The translations under genes and the position numbers were made by a program. Under the pieces are notes generated by a model. It did not search any database, was not told the DNA's origin, and saw nothing but the letters and a program-made list of their open reading frames with translations. A stretch of 64,000 bases of DNA from Hydrogenophaga sp. BPS33. GTDB taxonomy: Bacteria > Pseudomonadota > Gammaproteobacteria > Burkholderiales > Burkholderiaceae_C. The DNA lies in NCBI RefSeq assembly GCF_009859475.1, contig NZ_CP044549.1, positions 1,550,001-1,614,000 on the forward strand, given 5' to 3'. This document shows positions 8,416 through 17,460 of the stretch, one piece after another. Numbering within the stretch: the first letter of the stretch is position 1; the number at the start of each line of letters is the position of its first letter.

Positions 8416-9501
8416 CTACACGCGCATCGCCAATTTCTCTTGCGCCCACTTATGCGCCGCAGCCTGAGGCGATATCCCTTGCGCAGCACTTCGGTCCAGT
8501 AGCTCAACCACGCGCGACCCAATGAGATCGACCTCGCCCAAGACCGCCTCATGCGTTCCGGTGCCCAGATACTCGCGGGCGACACTGATGATGCCGCCAG
8601 CGTTCACCAGAAAATCTGGCAAGTAGAGAATGCCGCGAGCATGCAGCAGTTCGCCATCCTCCGCGATAGCCAGTTGGTTGTTCGCGGCCCCAGCAACCAA
8701 CGGTGCGCGCAATCGTGCGATGGCGTGCGCATCCATCACGCCGCCCAGAGCACAAGGAGCGAACACGTCGACATCTGAAGCGACGATGTCCTGGGGGTCT
8801 ACGATCACCGCATCGAACGCATCGCGCGCGGCTTTGGTGCGGCAGGGATCCGTATCCGCGACCCAGAGGCGGGCACCTGCCTCGTGCAACATTCGACTCA
8901 GGCTGCCGCCAACGGCCCCCAGCCCTTGCACAGCGATGCGGACGCCTTGCAAGTTGTCGCGCCCGAAGCGCACACGCATCGCCTCGCGAATGCTGACGAA
9001 CACGCCACGGGCCGTCATGGGCGACGGGTCGCCGCCAAACCCGTCCTCTCGCGGGATTCCGCTGACGTACCGAGTAACCTCCTGCACCGCATGCATGTCA
9101 TCGGTCGTCGTGCCAACGTCCTCGGCAGTGATGTACTGTCCTTCCAGTGATTTCACGCAGGCCCCGAATGCCCTCAATAGGGCGGCGCGATCCACCTCGG
9201 CTGCCGACTTCAGGATGACGGCTTTACCGCCACCGAAAGGCAAGTCAGCCAAGGCGTTCTTCAGGCTCATGCCATGCGAAAGCCGCAGCGAGTCCACTAG
9301 CGCGTCCTGAGACCGCACATATGGCCACATGCGACACCCTCCGAAGGCAGGTCCACGCGCCGTGCTATGGATCGCGACGATCGCTTGCATGCCACTAACG
9401 GCATCGTGGAACCAATGCACGCGCTCATGCGGCGCTTCGCCGGGGACGGCGAAAACATCATCAGCAGGGTTCGGAGATTTAAACGTATCGATTTTCATCA
9501 T
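8416..9501 (-). CDS. Glu/Leu/Phe/Val dehydrogenase (leucine dehydrogenase type)
   Basis: 361 residues from ATG 9501 (a second ATG follows directly; an upstream TTG is less likely). The N-terminal dimerisation domain has the substrate-binding block GPAFGGCRMWPY and the catalytic Lys in LADLPFGGGKAVI. The NAD-binding domain has VQGLGAVGGSLSRMLHEAGARLWVADTD, with Asp as expected for NAD. The enzyme interconverts branched or aromatic L-amino acids and 2-oxo acids with ammonia and NAD(H). It is the last gene of the leftward racemase-aminotransferase-TRAP cluster, 158 bases after the TRAP gene. Confidence 0.92.
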   Translation of the reverse strand: MMKIDTFKSPNPADDVFAVPGEAPHERVHWFHDAVSGMQAIVAIHSTARGPAFGGCRMWPYVRSQDALVDSLRLSHGMSLKNALADLPFGGGKAVILKSAAEVDRAALLRAFGACVKSLEGQYITAEDVGTTTDDMHAVQEVTRYVSGIPREDGFGGDPSPMTARGVFVSIREAMRVRFGRDNLQGVRIAVQGLGAVGGSLSRMLHEAGARLWVADTDPCRTKAARDAFDAVIVDPQDIVASDVDVFAPCALGGVMDAHAIARLRAPLVAGAANNQLAIAEDGELLHARGILYLPDFLVNAGGIISVAREYLGTGTHEAVLGEVDLIGSRVVELLDRSAAQGISPQAAAHKWAQEKLAMRV

Positions 9502-9659
9502 GCAAATGTTTGCCAAGAGGTTGAAAAGAAAAAGGCTTTCTGAGAAGGCCCTGTTCTATGAGCGGCCATACTTCATCTGCCACACGAGTTGGCATGGGTG
9601 TGAGGCGACGAAAAAAATGGCCAGCACTGTCCACGGCGCACCAGAGCGTCGCGCCGCGT

Positions 9660-10739
9660 TCAGAACTTCTGGGATTGCATGAACCTGTCAAACGTCCCCT
9701 CCGTGAAGCGGTACCACATATTCTGTTCGGCACGAAACTTGGCGAAATCTGCGTAAATCTTCTTCCAGGTTGGATTGCTGGCCGACAGCTCGCTATACAG
9801 CGCCATGGCTTCCTGGAAGGCGGTCGACATCAAATCCCGGGGGAAAGGGCGCAGCTTTACGCCAGCACCCACCAATTGCCTTAGTGCCCCGGGGTTGCGC
9901 GCGTCATACTGCGCCTGCATGGTGAGGTGCGCCTGGGCAGATGCAGCCTCCAGAATCGCTTTGTGCTCTGCAGACAGGGCTTCGTAGGCCTTGGCGTTGA
10001 TAAAGAAATCGACCTGCGCACTCCCTTCCTGCCAGCCCGGGTAGTAGTAGTAAGGCGCCACCTTGGCGAAGCCCAGCTTCAGATCGTCGTATGGCCCCAG
10101 CCACTCCGCAGCGTCTATGGTGCCTTTTTCAAGGGCGGTGTAGATTTCCCCAGCGGGGATGTTTTGCGGCACCGCTCCAAGGCGCGCCAGGATCTTCCCG
10201 CCGAAACCGCCAATGCGTATCTTCACGCCCTTGAGGGCCTTTGCACTGCCGAGCTCCTTGCGAAACCAGCCGCCCATCTGACCGCAGGTATTGCCCGCGG
10301 CCAGGTTGACTATGTTGTAGCCTGCGTAGAAATCTCGCATCAGCCTACCGCCGTTGCCCTCCATCATCCAGGCCGTCATCTGGCGCGTGTTCAGGCCGAA
10401 AGGAATGGCGCAGCCGAGTGCGAAGCATTCGTCCTTGCCAAAGAAATAGTAGGGTGCGGTGTGCGCCGCCTCCACAGATCCTTCCTGCACGGCATCAGCG
10501 ACGCTCAGCGCGGGCGTCAGTTCTCCAGCCGCATGTACCGAAATTTCGAATTTCCCACCCGACATGGCACGTACCGCCTTGGAGAACACCTCTGCGTTGC
10601 CGTACATGACGTCCAATGACTTGGGAAAGCTGGAGGCCATTCGCCAGCGCAAAGCGGGCTGCGCCTGAACAGCGGGAGCAGTCCCCGCGGCTAGCACTCC
10701 GACCAGTCCAGCGTGGCGAAAAATAGAACGGCGTTGCAT
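9660..10739 (-). CDS. TRAP transporter substrate-binding protein, DctP family (TakP-like)
   Basis: 359 residues from ATG 10739, which has AAGGAGA upstream and starts a twin-Arg-like signal (MQRRSIFRHAGLVGVLAAG, cleavage near VQAQ). The mature protein has the DctP pattern: RWRMASSFPKSLD, the ALEKGTIDAAEWLGPYDDLKLGFA block, and Arg in GVKIRIGG that normally binds the substrate carboxylate. The closest remembered subgroup is that of 2-oxo acid binders (TakP). It sits 11 bases after the aminotransferase and upstream of the amino-acid dehydrogenase, so a 2-oxo acid or amino acid ligand is plausible. No DctQ/DctM genes are adjacent; an unpaired DctQM pair lies at 18.9-21 kb. Confidence 0.9.
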   Translation of the reverse strand: MQRRSIFRHAGLVGVLAAGTAPAVQAQPALRWRMASSFPKSLDVMYGNAEVFSKAVRAMSGGKFEISVHAAGELTPALSVADAVQEGSVEAAHTAPYYFFGKDECFALGCAIPFGLNTRQMTAWMMEGNGGRLMRDFYAGYNIVNLAAGNTCGQMGGWFRKELGSAKALKGVKIRIGGFGGKILARLGAVPQNIPAGEIYTALEKGTIDAAEWLGPYDDLKLGFAKVAPYYYYPGWQEGSAQVDFFINAKAYEALSAEHKAILEAASAQAHLTMQAQYDARNPGALRQLVGAGVKLRPFPRDLMSTAFQEAMALYSELSASNPTWKKIYADFAKFRAEQNMWYRFTEGTFDRFMQSQKF

Positions 10740-10750
10740 GGGGTGTCTCC

Positions 10751-11938
10751 TTAGTTGTTGTCGAAAATAGTTGCCGATGAACTCTCGCGGATCAATTGCG
10801 CGAGCACAGAAATCCCGGTGTCCATCTGCTCGCGCGTGGCGGTGGCGAACGACAGGCGAACGCATCGCGGATCGGGCGTGTCGACGAAAAAGGCCTCGCC
10901 GGGAACGAAGGCCACGCCTAGCTCCACTGCGCGAGGCAGAAGCGCGGCGGCATTAAATCCCGCGGGCAAGCGCAGCCACACGAACATCCCACCATCGGGG
11001 CGGTTGAATGCAACATCCAGACCTCGCATCTCGCGATCGAGGGCAGCGAGCATCGCGTCACGCTGGCCGCGGTACAGCGCGCGGATGGCGGACCCATGGT
11101 GTTGCAGGAAGCCGCCTTGCAGGATGTCGGCGGCCAGTCGCTGGTTGAAACTGGGCGTGTGGAGGTCTGCTGCTTGCTTGGCCTGCAGCAACTTGGCACG
11201 TAGCGCGCGGGGGGCGACTACGAAGCCCAATCGCAATCCAGGCGCGAGTATCTTTGAGAGCGACCCCAGGTAGATGCAGCCCTCGGGATTCAGCGCCGTC
11301 AAGGGGAGCGGTGGCGGTTCGCCAAACCACAGCTCACCATATGGATTGTCTTCCAGCAGCGGTAGGCCCATTTCAGACGCCCGCTCCACCAACGCATGGC
11401 GTGCGGAGGCGGGCATCGTTCGGCCGGTGGGGTTCTGATAGTTGGGGAGCAGATACAGGAAACGCGCATCCCGAGCTTGGCTAGAAAAAGCATCCAGGTC
11501 CAAACCATCGTCGCCACAAGGTAACCCGATAAATTTGGGTTCGCACACGGCAAACGCCTGGAGCGCGCCCAGATAGGTGGGCGTTTCCACGGCGACAGGG
11601 GCACCGGGGTCGATCAGCACCTTGGCCAGAAGGTCCAGCCCCTGTTGCGAGCCTGTGGTGATGAGCACTTCGTCAGGCTTGACAGGCCAGGGGAGCGTTG
11701 CAGCGATGATCTCGCGCAGTGGTCCATAGCCCTCGCTGGACGCGTACTGCAAGGCGGCGGCACCGTCCTGGCGCAAGACCTTTTCGCAGGCAGCCGCGAA
11801 TGCCTGGACAGGAAAACTGCTGGGCGAAGGCACACCACCGGCAAAGCTGATGATGTCACGCTGCTCGGTGAGCGATAGCAGTTCGCGGAGCACGGAAGGG
11901 TTCATGCGCGCTGTGCGCCGCGCCAGATTCCAGATCAT
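10751..11938 (-). CDS. PLP-dependent aminotransferase, class I/II (2-aminoadipate/MocR-like group)
   Basis: 395 residues from ATG 11938, which overlaps the racemase stop by 4 bases. Conserved blocks: SFAGGVPSPSSFP at the N-terminus, LQYASSEGYGPLRE, TTGSQQGLDLLAKVL (PLP phosphate cup), LPNYQNPTGRT (Asn/Asp region), and YLGSLSKILAPGLRLGF with the Schiff-base Lys at about residue 229. It lacks the N-terminal GntR domain of MocR regulators, so it is an enzyme. Substrates of this group include aromatic, branched and 2-aminoadipate amino acids. The coupling to a racemase and a dehydrogenase suggests nitrogen exchange around one amino-acid/keto-acid pair. Confidence 0.92.
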   Translation of the reverse strand: MIWNLARRTARMNPSVLRELLSLTEQRDIISFAGGVPSPSSFPVQAFAAACEKVLRQDGAAALQYASSEGYGPLREIIAATLPWPVKPDEVLITTGSQQGLDLLAKVLIDPGAPVAVETPTYLGALQAFAVCEPKFIGLPCGDDGLDLDAFSSQARDARFLYLLPNYQNPTGRTMPASARHALVERASEMGLPLLEDNPYGELWFGEPPPLPLTALNPEGCIYLGSLSKILAPGLRLGFVVAPRALRAKLLQAKQAADLHTPSFNQRLAADILQGGFLQHHGSAIRALYRGQRDAMLAALDREMRGLDVAFNRPDGGMFVWLRLPAGFNAAALLPRAVELGVAFVPGEAFFVDTPDPRCVRLSFATATREQMDTGISVLAQLIRESSSATIFDNN

Positions 11939-13137
11939 GCAGACTCCTGCTGTTGCTGCTGGGAGGCAATCGCTGTGTATGGCGAGCGAACGTATACGCG
12001 TGGCACTCCTTTGCCGACCGTGCAATACACGTCCAGCAAGGGCTGACCCCAATGATGCGCAAACGTTTCCAAGTCGATCTGCGCCGCACCGTCTGCGCCC
12101 ATCAGCGTCACTACGTCTCCGATGCAAGCGCCAACGATGCCGGTCAAGTCCACGCGAAGCAACTCAGAATGAACGGGTGCAAGCAGGGGCGCTCGCTGAC
12201 CACGCACCAAGGCATATGCGTCCGGCGACAGCTCGCGTGGGCAGCCATCACTCCAGCCGTAAGGGATGAGGCCAATGGTCATGCCCTCATGCACTGGGAA
12301 GAACGGCGTAACCGGCACATTCCCATGAGAGTCAATGCGTTTGACCATGACCAAGCGGCTCTTCAACGACCGCAATCCGGGCCGCCAGGTTCGGCGCCGC
12401 GAAGGTATCGCATCGAAAGGAAGGCCACTGATCAGGCGCCCAGGATCCACAGCATTCAAATCCGCCCGAGGATGCGTCAGGAGGATTTCTGAACTCGAGC
12501 ACATCCGCAGGGGCACGTCGATACCAGCCGCCTCGATGGCGTCCACGGCTTCTACAAAGCAGCTCACCTGCTGTGATGAGCCGTCGAACCGCGGCGCTAC
12601 GCCATTGAGGTAGGTTGCCAGCGAGTGCCCGTACACACCGGCCAGATGGAGTGTGGGTCGCGCTGCTATGGCGGACGCCACTTCGACGGCATCGTTAGGG
12701 AACGCACCGGCACGAAAGCCCCCAGTGTCGATTTTCAGGAACACGTCAAGCCGACCTTCGGCATATTGCGCCCACTGCTCAACTTCCTCGCGAGTGGAGA
12801 CTGTGATGCTCATGCCATGTCGACTCAGCAATGGTGCGGCCGCCGGTAAACACGTTGGGTACAGCAGCATAGGCAGCGTCACGCCGGCTTCTCGGCAGAC
12901 GATTGCTGAGTCGATGTTGCCGAAAGTCAAACCATAGGCGCCCATGCGCTCGCATGCTCGCGCCACCTCAACTGCGCCGCAACCAAAGGCGTCACCCTTC
13001 AGGCACACAAGCAGTCGCACCTGCGGACCTAGTAGCTCCACGACTTGGCGGATGTTGTGCTCGATGGCCTCGATATCAATCTCGCACCAGGTCGGCCTGC
13101 TGTGGCTTCCCCTCGCTTGGTTTTCTAGCATGTTCAT
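11935..13137 (-). CDS. Alanine racemase-family amino-acid racemase
   Basis: 400 residues with the fold-type III pattern. The PLP Lys is in LVCLKGDAFGCGAVEVARA (about K47), a divergent form of the usual VVKANAYGHG. The C-terminal barrel holds GLIPYGWSDGCPRELSP and RAPLLAPVHSELLRVDLTGI, corresponding to the segment with the catalytic Tyr and the M-D-Q region of canonical alanine racemase, but MDQ is replaced. It is therefore unlikely to be the housekeeping Alr and more likely a broad-range or specialised racemase for catabolism of a D-amino acid. It is first in the leftward operon; 88 bases separate it from the divergent LysR gene. Confidence 0.85.
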   Translation of the reverse strand: MNMLENQARGSHSRPTWCEIDIEAIEHNIRQVVELLGPQVRLLVCLKGDAFGCGAVEVARACERMGAYGLTFGNIDSAIVCREAGVTLPMLLYPTCLPAAAPLLSRHGMSITVSTREEVEQWAQYAEGRLDVFLKIDTGGFRAGAFPNDAVEVASAIAARPTLHLAGVYGHSLATYLNGVAPRFDGSSQQVSCFVEAVDAIEAAGIDVPLRMCSSSEILLTHPRADLNAVDPGRLISGLPFDAIPSRRRTWRPGLRSLKSRLVMVKRIDSHGNVPVTPFFPVHEGMTIGLIPYGWSDGCPRELSPDAYALVRGQRAPLLAPVHSELLRVDLTGIVGACIGDVVTLMGADGAAQIDLETFAHHWGQPLLDVYCTVGKGVPRVYVRSPYTAIASQQQQQESA

Positions 13138-13225
13138 ATTGGCGCGGACTATAGCCAGCGGAAAACGGAAAGTTAAGCGCTTAGAATCTTTCGGGAGAGG
13201 TAAATATTTCTTACTTCAAAATCGG

Positions 13226-14131
13226 ATGCTCGACGTAAACAGGCTTTTTCTGCTGCATCAGTTGTCCTTGCTGGGCACCATATCGCGCGTGGCAAAGTCG
13301 CAAGGGCTGACACGACCCGCTGTGTCGCAACAATTGCTCAAGCTCGAGCAAGAAGTAGGCTTGGTGCTGTTTGAGCGATCGGGGCGTGGAGTGCAACTCA
13401 CCCCCGCTGGCAAGCAGTTGGTGGAACGCAGCCACGAGCTGTTCACGCTCCTGGAGAGCATGGAAGCCGAGGTAGAGGCGAGTAGTCGTCGCGTGTCCGG
13501 TCAGGTGCGTATCGGCGCCTTCGGCTCGGCAGTGTTCGGGTTGTTGCCCCTAACGTTGCAGCGCTTGCACCAAGAGCATCCCGGCATCGACATTGACGTG
13601 CATGAGATGGAGTCGCCCGATGGCTTGCGGGCCGCAGCTGCAAAGCAGGTTGATCTTGCGCTGGTTGATGATCTGATGGACAGAGCCGCCTTGATTGGTT
13701 CGCTGCAAATGCTGCCCTTGTGCGTGGATGAATTCTTGGCAGTGCTGCCCGCCCAGCATCCGCTCGCACACAATGCGCAGCTGAAATTGGCGGATCTTGC
13801 GCAAGAACGCTGGGACCTGAACCACGCGTCGCTGGGCTACAACCTATTGCTGCTGAACCAATGCCGCGCTCAGGGCTTCGAACCAAAGGTGCGAAGCAAC
13901 TGCCGCAACCTGGGCGCGACGCTGGAATTGATCAAGGCGGGCCGGCTGGTCTCGGTACTTCCGGCGATGAACCTTCGCGCTGCTTGCGTCGATGTGCATC
14001 TGAAGGTGGTGCGGCTCGTACCACCCATCACACGGCAGATTTTCATCGCAACGGTTCGAGAGAGCTCGCGACGGCCAGTCATTGCTGCGGTGATCGCAGC
14101 GCTGCGAGAAACTGCGGGTCATCACTCGTAG
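13226..14131 (+). CDS. LysR family transcriptional regulator
   Basis: 301 residues from ATG 13226. An upstream in-frame extension would overlap the divergent racemase and is rejected. The N-terminal winged helix is clear: NRLFLLHQLSLLGTISRVAKSQGLTRPAVSQQLLKLEQEVGLVLFERSGRGVQLTPAGKQLV. The C-terminal two-lobed effector domain follows from about residue 90. It is divergent from the racemase operon with an 88-bp shared promoter region, the classic position of a LysR activator that responds to a pathway intermediate. Confidence 0.93.
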   Translation: MLDVNRLFLLHQLSLLGTISRVAKSQGLTRPAVSQQLLKLEQEVGLVLFERSGRGVQLTPAGKQLVERSHELFTLLESMEAEVEASSRRVSGQVRIGAFGSAVFGLLPLTLQRLHQEHPGIDIDVHEMESPDGLRAAAAKQVDLALVDDLMDRAALIGSLQMLPLCVDEFLAVLPAQHPLAHNAQLKLADLAQERWDLNHASLGYNLLLLNQCRAQGFEPKVRSNCRNLGATLELIKAGRLVSVLPAMNLRAACVDVHLKVVRLVPPITRQIFIATVRESSRRPVIAAVIAALRETAGHHS

Positions 14132-14212
14132 TGCCGTCACGCGTTATCTAACATGGCGCGAGCGCTTGTGTGGATCCATTCCCAGCAGGACGCGCGTCGC
14201 GCGGGTGTCAAC

Positions 14213-15112
14213 TCATCTTTCGGATCGTTGCGTGGCTTCACGAACGGCTTCGCTGACGATAGCGGCCAACTGCGCTGCAGGTGGTGCCAGCGCACCTGAG
14301 TGGCGCAGCATCACCACCGGAATGCTGGGTAGCGGTGGAAGTTTCGCTTGCACCGGATTGAGTACGCGCACGCGCGGGGGCAACTCAATACCGGTGCGCA
14401 CAGTAACCCCAAGCCCCGCTGCCGTCGCCGCCCATAGGCCACCGAGGTTCGGGCTGGTGAAAGCGCTGCGCCAAGCGATCCCCGCGCGGTCGAGCGCCAC
14501 GGTTGCGGCTTGGCGGAACAGGCAGGGCGGATCGAAAGCCACGATTGGAAGAGGGCGTTCACATTCCACCCTTAAACCCTCACGCACTCCACCAACCCAA
14601 CGCATTGGGACGTCTGCAAGGCGTTGCGCAAGCGGCGAGGCTTCCGCGTCTCCCCAAATGACGGCCAAGTCGAGCTTGCCGGATTGCACAGCGTCCGTGA
14701 GTTCCCGGTTGCGTGCCACGCGCGCTTCCATCTTTACCTTTGGGTAAGCTCGCGCAAAGCGCGTGAGCACATCGGCCAGCAACATCTCCCCAAAGTCCTC
14801 CTGGAGGCCGAGCCGCACCCCTCCTTCCAGCCCCGCCTCTCGCAACGCCATAGCAGCCTCGTCGTTGAGGTCTAGCATCCGGCGCGCATAGCCGAACATC
14901 GTTTCACCTGCCTCAGTCAGTACCAGCTGGCGGCCGACTTTTCGCACGAGGGACGTGCCGGCTTGTTCCTCGAGTCTTTTTAGCTGCGCACTGATGGCCG
15001 ACGTGGACCGCCCAAGTCTGTCGGCCGCCTGCGCAAAACTGCCTAGCTCAATGCCCAGCACAAAGCTGCGCATGGCATCTGTGTCGAAAGTGACTCGTCG
15101 TATTGCTGGCAT
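14213..15112 (-). CDS. LysR family transcriptional regulator
   Basis: 299 residues from ATG 15112. HTH: TDAMRSFVLGIELGSFAQAADRLGRSTSAISAQLKRLEEQAGTSLVRKVGRQLVLTEAG. The effector domain begins near residue 95 and includes GLWAATAAGLGVTVRT. The block LPIVAFDPPCLFRQAA is characteristic of a subgroup close to regulators of core and catabolic genes in Burkholderiales. It is divergent from the tautomerase-aldehyde dehydrogenase-Bug operon and probably controls it, although about 420 bases lie between them. Confidence 0.9.
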   Translation of the reverse strand: MPAIRRVTFDTDAMRSFVLGIELGSFAQAADRLGRSTSAISAQLKRLEEQAGTSLVRKVGRQLVLTEAGETMFGYARRMLDLNDEAAMALREAGLEGGVRLGLQEDFGEMLLADVLTRFARAYPKVKMEARVARNRELTDAVQSGKLDLAVIWGDAEASPLAQRLADVPMRWVGGVREGLRVECERPLPIVAFDPPCLFRQAATVALDRAGIAWRSAFTSPNLGGLWAATAAGLGVTVRTGIELPPRVRVLNPVQAKLPPLPSIPVVMLRHSGALAPPAAQLAAIVSEAVREATQRSER

Positions 15113-15532
15113 CTTGCAATTATTCACCAACGTCGGCAACGCTTCAGCGCGTGAAGCGTCAACGACTATTTCTTGGCGAGTCGATTCTGAAGATGGGCGC
15201 GAAGCCGCCGATGCTACTGTGAAGGCGATGTCGGTTTGCGAGGGGCGCCCTCTTTTCATCTGGACGTATGGCCGTGAACGCCAGTCTCACGTGGCCATCG
15301 ACGGCTACGAACAGCGTTTTCCAGCCCCTACCGTCGACCGAATCTCGATCAAATCGAGCACATGGCCAAGCTTGAACTCACTATCCCGGTGATGAGAGTG
15401 TTCGGCTCACCAGGCGGCGTGAAAACAGCGTCTGAAATCGTCCCAAAAAAGCGGATCCTGTATCCCGAATTATTCGATTTTCAAAGATGCAGACAGCACG
15501 AATACTCCGGGGCAACCAAAAGGAGCGTTTTT
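15113..15532. other. Intergenic region between LysR gene and tautomerase
   Basis: About 420 bases between divergent genes. Open frames continue upstream of both chosen starts but show no domain, and their codon pattern is poor. It should hold the divergent promoters. No clear LysR box (T-N11-A with dyad) was picked with confidence. Confidence 0.35.
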
Positions 15533-15919
15533 ATGCCGTTCGCACGAATCTCGTTGCTCAGGGGAAAAAGCCCCGAGTATGTCCGCATGCTTGCCGATCG
15601 AGTGCATCAAGCCTTGGTGGAAGCCTTTGAGGTACCCCTCGATGATCGTTTCCAGGCGATTCATCAGCACGAGCGCGATGAGCTCGTGTTTGATCAACAT
15701 TATTTGGGGGGGCCACGTTCAGACAACTACGTGCTGGTCTGCATCACAGCGGGGCGCATGCGCAGCACCAAAGTCAAACAGAGCTTTTATCGCCACTTGA
15801 CCAATCTGTTGTCGGAGTCACCGGGAGTGCCGCCCGAGGATGTCATGGTGGTGATCAACACAACACAGGCCGACGAGTGGTCGTTCGGGTCTGGCAAGTC
15901 GATCGTCGCGGAGGAATGA
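15533..15919 (+). CDS. Tautomerase/MIF superfamily protein (malonate semialdehyde decarboxylase-like group)
   Basis: 128 residues from ATG 15533, preceded by AAAAGGAGCG. The protein begins MPFARISLLRGKSPEYVRMLADRVHQALVEAF; Pro2 becomes the N-terminal catalytic base after Met removal, the hallmark of the superfamily. The length of about 130 residues, with two beta-alpha-beta halves (second half from RSDNYVLVCITAGRMRSTKVKQSFY), fits the MSAD or cis-CaaD type rather than the 62-residue 4-OT type. These act on enol or unsaturated acids from ring cleavage or haloacrylate breakdown. It sits directly upstream of an aldehyde dehydrogenase, consistent with an acid semialdehyde pathway. Confidence 0.85.
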   Translation: MPFARISLLRGKSPEYVRMLADRVHQALVEAFEVPLDDRFQAIHQHERDELVFDQHYLGGPRSDNYVLVCITAGRMRSTKVKQSFYRHLTNLLSESPGVPPEDVMVVINTTQADEWSFGSGKSIVAEE

Positions 15920-15920
15920 A

Positions 15921-17399
15921 ATGAAGTCAATTCCATCCGAGCCCGAAGTTCGCGACTGGACAATGCTGGTCGACGGTGAGTGGACGACCAGCGCCGACGG
16001 CGAAACCATCCCGATCGAGAATCCTGCCACCCGCAGCGTGTTCGCGCGGGTACCGCGGGGACGCGATGCAGACGTGGATCGCGCAGTAGCCGCGGCCCAG
16101 GTGGCGTTTGCTCAATGGAAGCGCGTACCCACCCGCGAGCGCGGTCGCGCACTGCTTCGAATAGCCGACGCTCTAGAAGCACGTAGCGAGGAGATTGCCC
16201 GTTTGCTCGCAACCGAAACCGGTAACGCTCTGCGCACGCAGGCGCGCCCCGAAGTGCGCGGAAGCATCGAAATGATCCGATACTTTGGAGGTCTTTGCGG
16301 CGAAGCAAAAGGAGAATCCAACGTACCCGTTGAGGGAACAATCAACTACACCGTGCGCGAGCCGCTAGGCGTTGTAGGCGCAATAATTCCGTGGAATTCA
16401 CCACTGATAGTCGCAGCCAACAAGATTGCACCCGCTATATGCATGGGCAATACCGTGGTGCTGAAGACTGCTGAAGATGCACCTTTGGCCATGCTGGAGA
16501 TGGCCCGTACCTTCCAAGAATTCCTGCCTAAGGGCGTGCTTAACGTTTTGACTGGCTTTGGCGCCGAGTGCGGCGTCGCGCTTGTGCAGCATCCGGGCGT
16601 GGGGAAGCTTACATTCACCGGCTCCACAAATGTGGGTAAGAGCGTGATGCACGCTGCCGCCGAGCGCGTTCTGCCAGTCTCGCTCGAACTGGGTGGCAAG
16701 AGCCCCAACATCATCTTTCCGGATGCGGACGAAGACTGGGTGGCCGACGCGACCATCGCGGCTGCACGCGTGACGCGCCAGTCGCAATCCTGCACCGCGG
16801 GCACCCGAGTGTTTGTCCACGACTCCATCTTCGATTCTTTCGTATCGCGCATGGCGGAAAAGCTGTCCGCTATGAAGGTGGGAGATCCACTGGACGAGCA
16901 AAGTGACATCGGCTCCTTGATCAACAAAAAGCAATTCGATCGTGTTTGCGCATACATCAGCGATGGCCTAGCCGACCCTGCGGCTCATCTGGTCACTGGT
17001 GGATTGCCACCGACACAAGGCCCGCTGACCAAGGGTTACTACACCTTGCCCACCATATTCGCCAGCGATTCCAATGATTGGCGCTTAGCTCGCGAGGAGA
17101 TCTTTGGACCCGTACTTTGCGCCATCCGCTGGCGGGACGAGTCTGAGGTGATCCGAATGGCCAACGATACTCACTATGGCTTGGCCGGATTTGTCTTCAG
17201 CCGCGACGTCAACAAGGCACTGCGCACTGCACATTCAATCCAAGCAGGGCTCATCCAAGTGAATCACGGCGGAGCTCCCTACCCGGGCCAATCCTTTGGC
17301 GGCTACAAGCAAAGCGGATTAGGTCGCGAGTTCTCCCTGGAAGGGATGCTAGAAAGCTTCACGGTACGCAAGAACATCTGTGTGGTCTTACGTGATTGA
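15921..17399 (+). CDS. NAD(P)-dependent aldehyde dehydrogenase
   Basis: 492 residues, a normal ALDH length, with GGAGG just upstream of ATG 15921. Landmarks: PWNSPLIVAANKIAPAICMGN (coenzyme site), FTGSTNVGKSVM, the general-base Glu in VSLELGGKSPN, and the nucleophile Cys in RQSQSCTAGTRVFV (about C291), then REEIFGPVLCAIRW and the C-terminal QSFGGYKQSGLGREFSLEG. The enzyme oxidises an aldehyde or semialdehyde to the acid in the cytoplasm. It is one base from the tautomerase stop region and followed by a Bug receptor. Confidence 0.95.
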   Translation: MKSIPSEPEVRDWTMLVDGEWTTSADGETIPIENPATRSVFARVPRGRDADVDRAVAAAQVAFAQWKRVPTRERGRALLRIADALEARSEEIARLLATETGNALRTQARPEVRGSIEMIRYFGGLCGEAKGESNVPVEGTINYTVREPLGVVGAIIPWNSPLIVAANKIAPAICMGNTVVLKTAEDAPLAMLEMARTFQEFLPKGVLNVLTGFGAECGVALVQHPGVGKLTFTGSTNVGKSVMHAAAERVLPVSLELGGKSPNIIFPDADEDWVADATIAAARVTRQSQSCTAGTRVFVHDSIFDSFVSRMAEKLSAMKVGDPLDEQSDIGSLINKKQFDRVCAYISDGLADPAAHLVTGGLPPTQGPLTKGYYTLPTIFASDSNDWRLAREEIFGPVLCAIRWRDESEVIRMANDTHYGLAGFVFSRDVNKALRTAHSIQAGLIQVNHGGAPYPGQSFGGYKQSGLGREFSLEGMLESFTVRKNICVVLRD

Positions 17400-17460
17400 C
17401 CTCAGAGGCGATACATCCGCAACCTTCGCTACGTGTGACCAAAAATAGATGGAGACAGTT

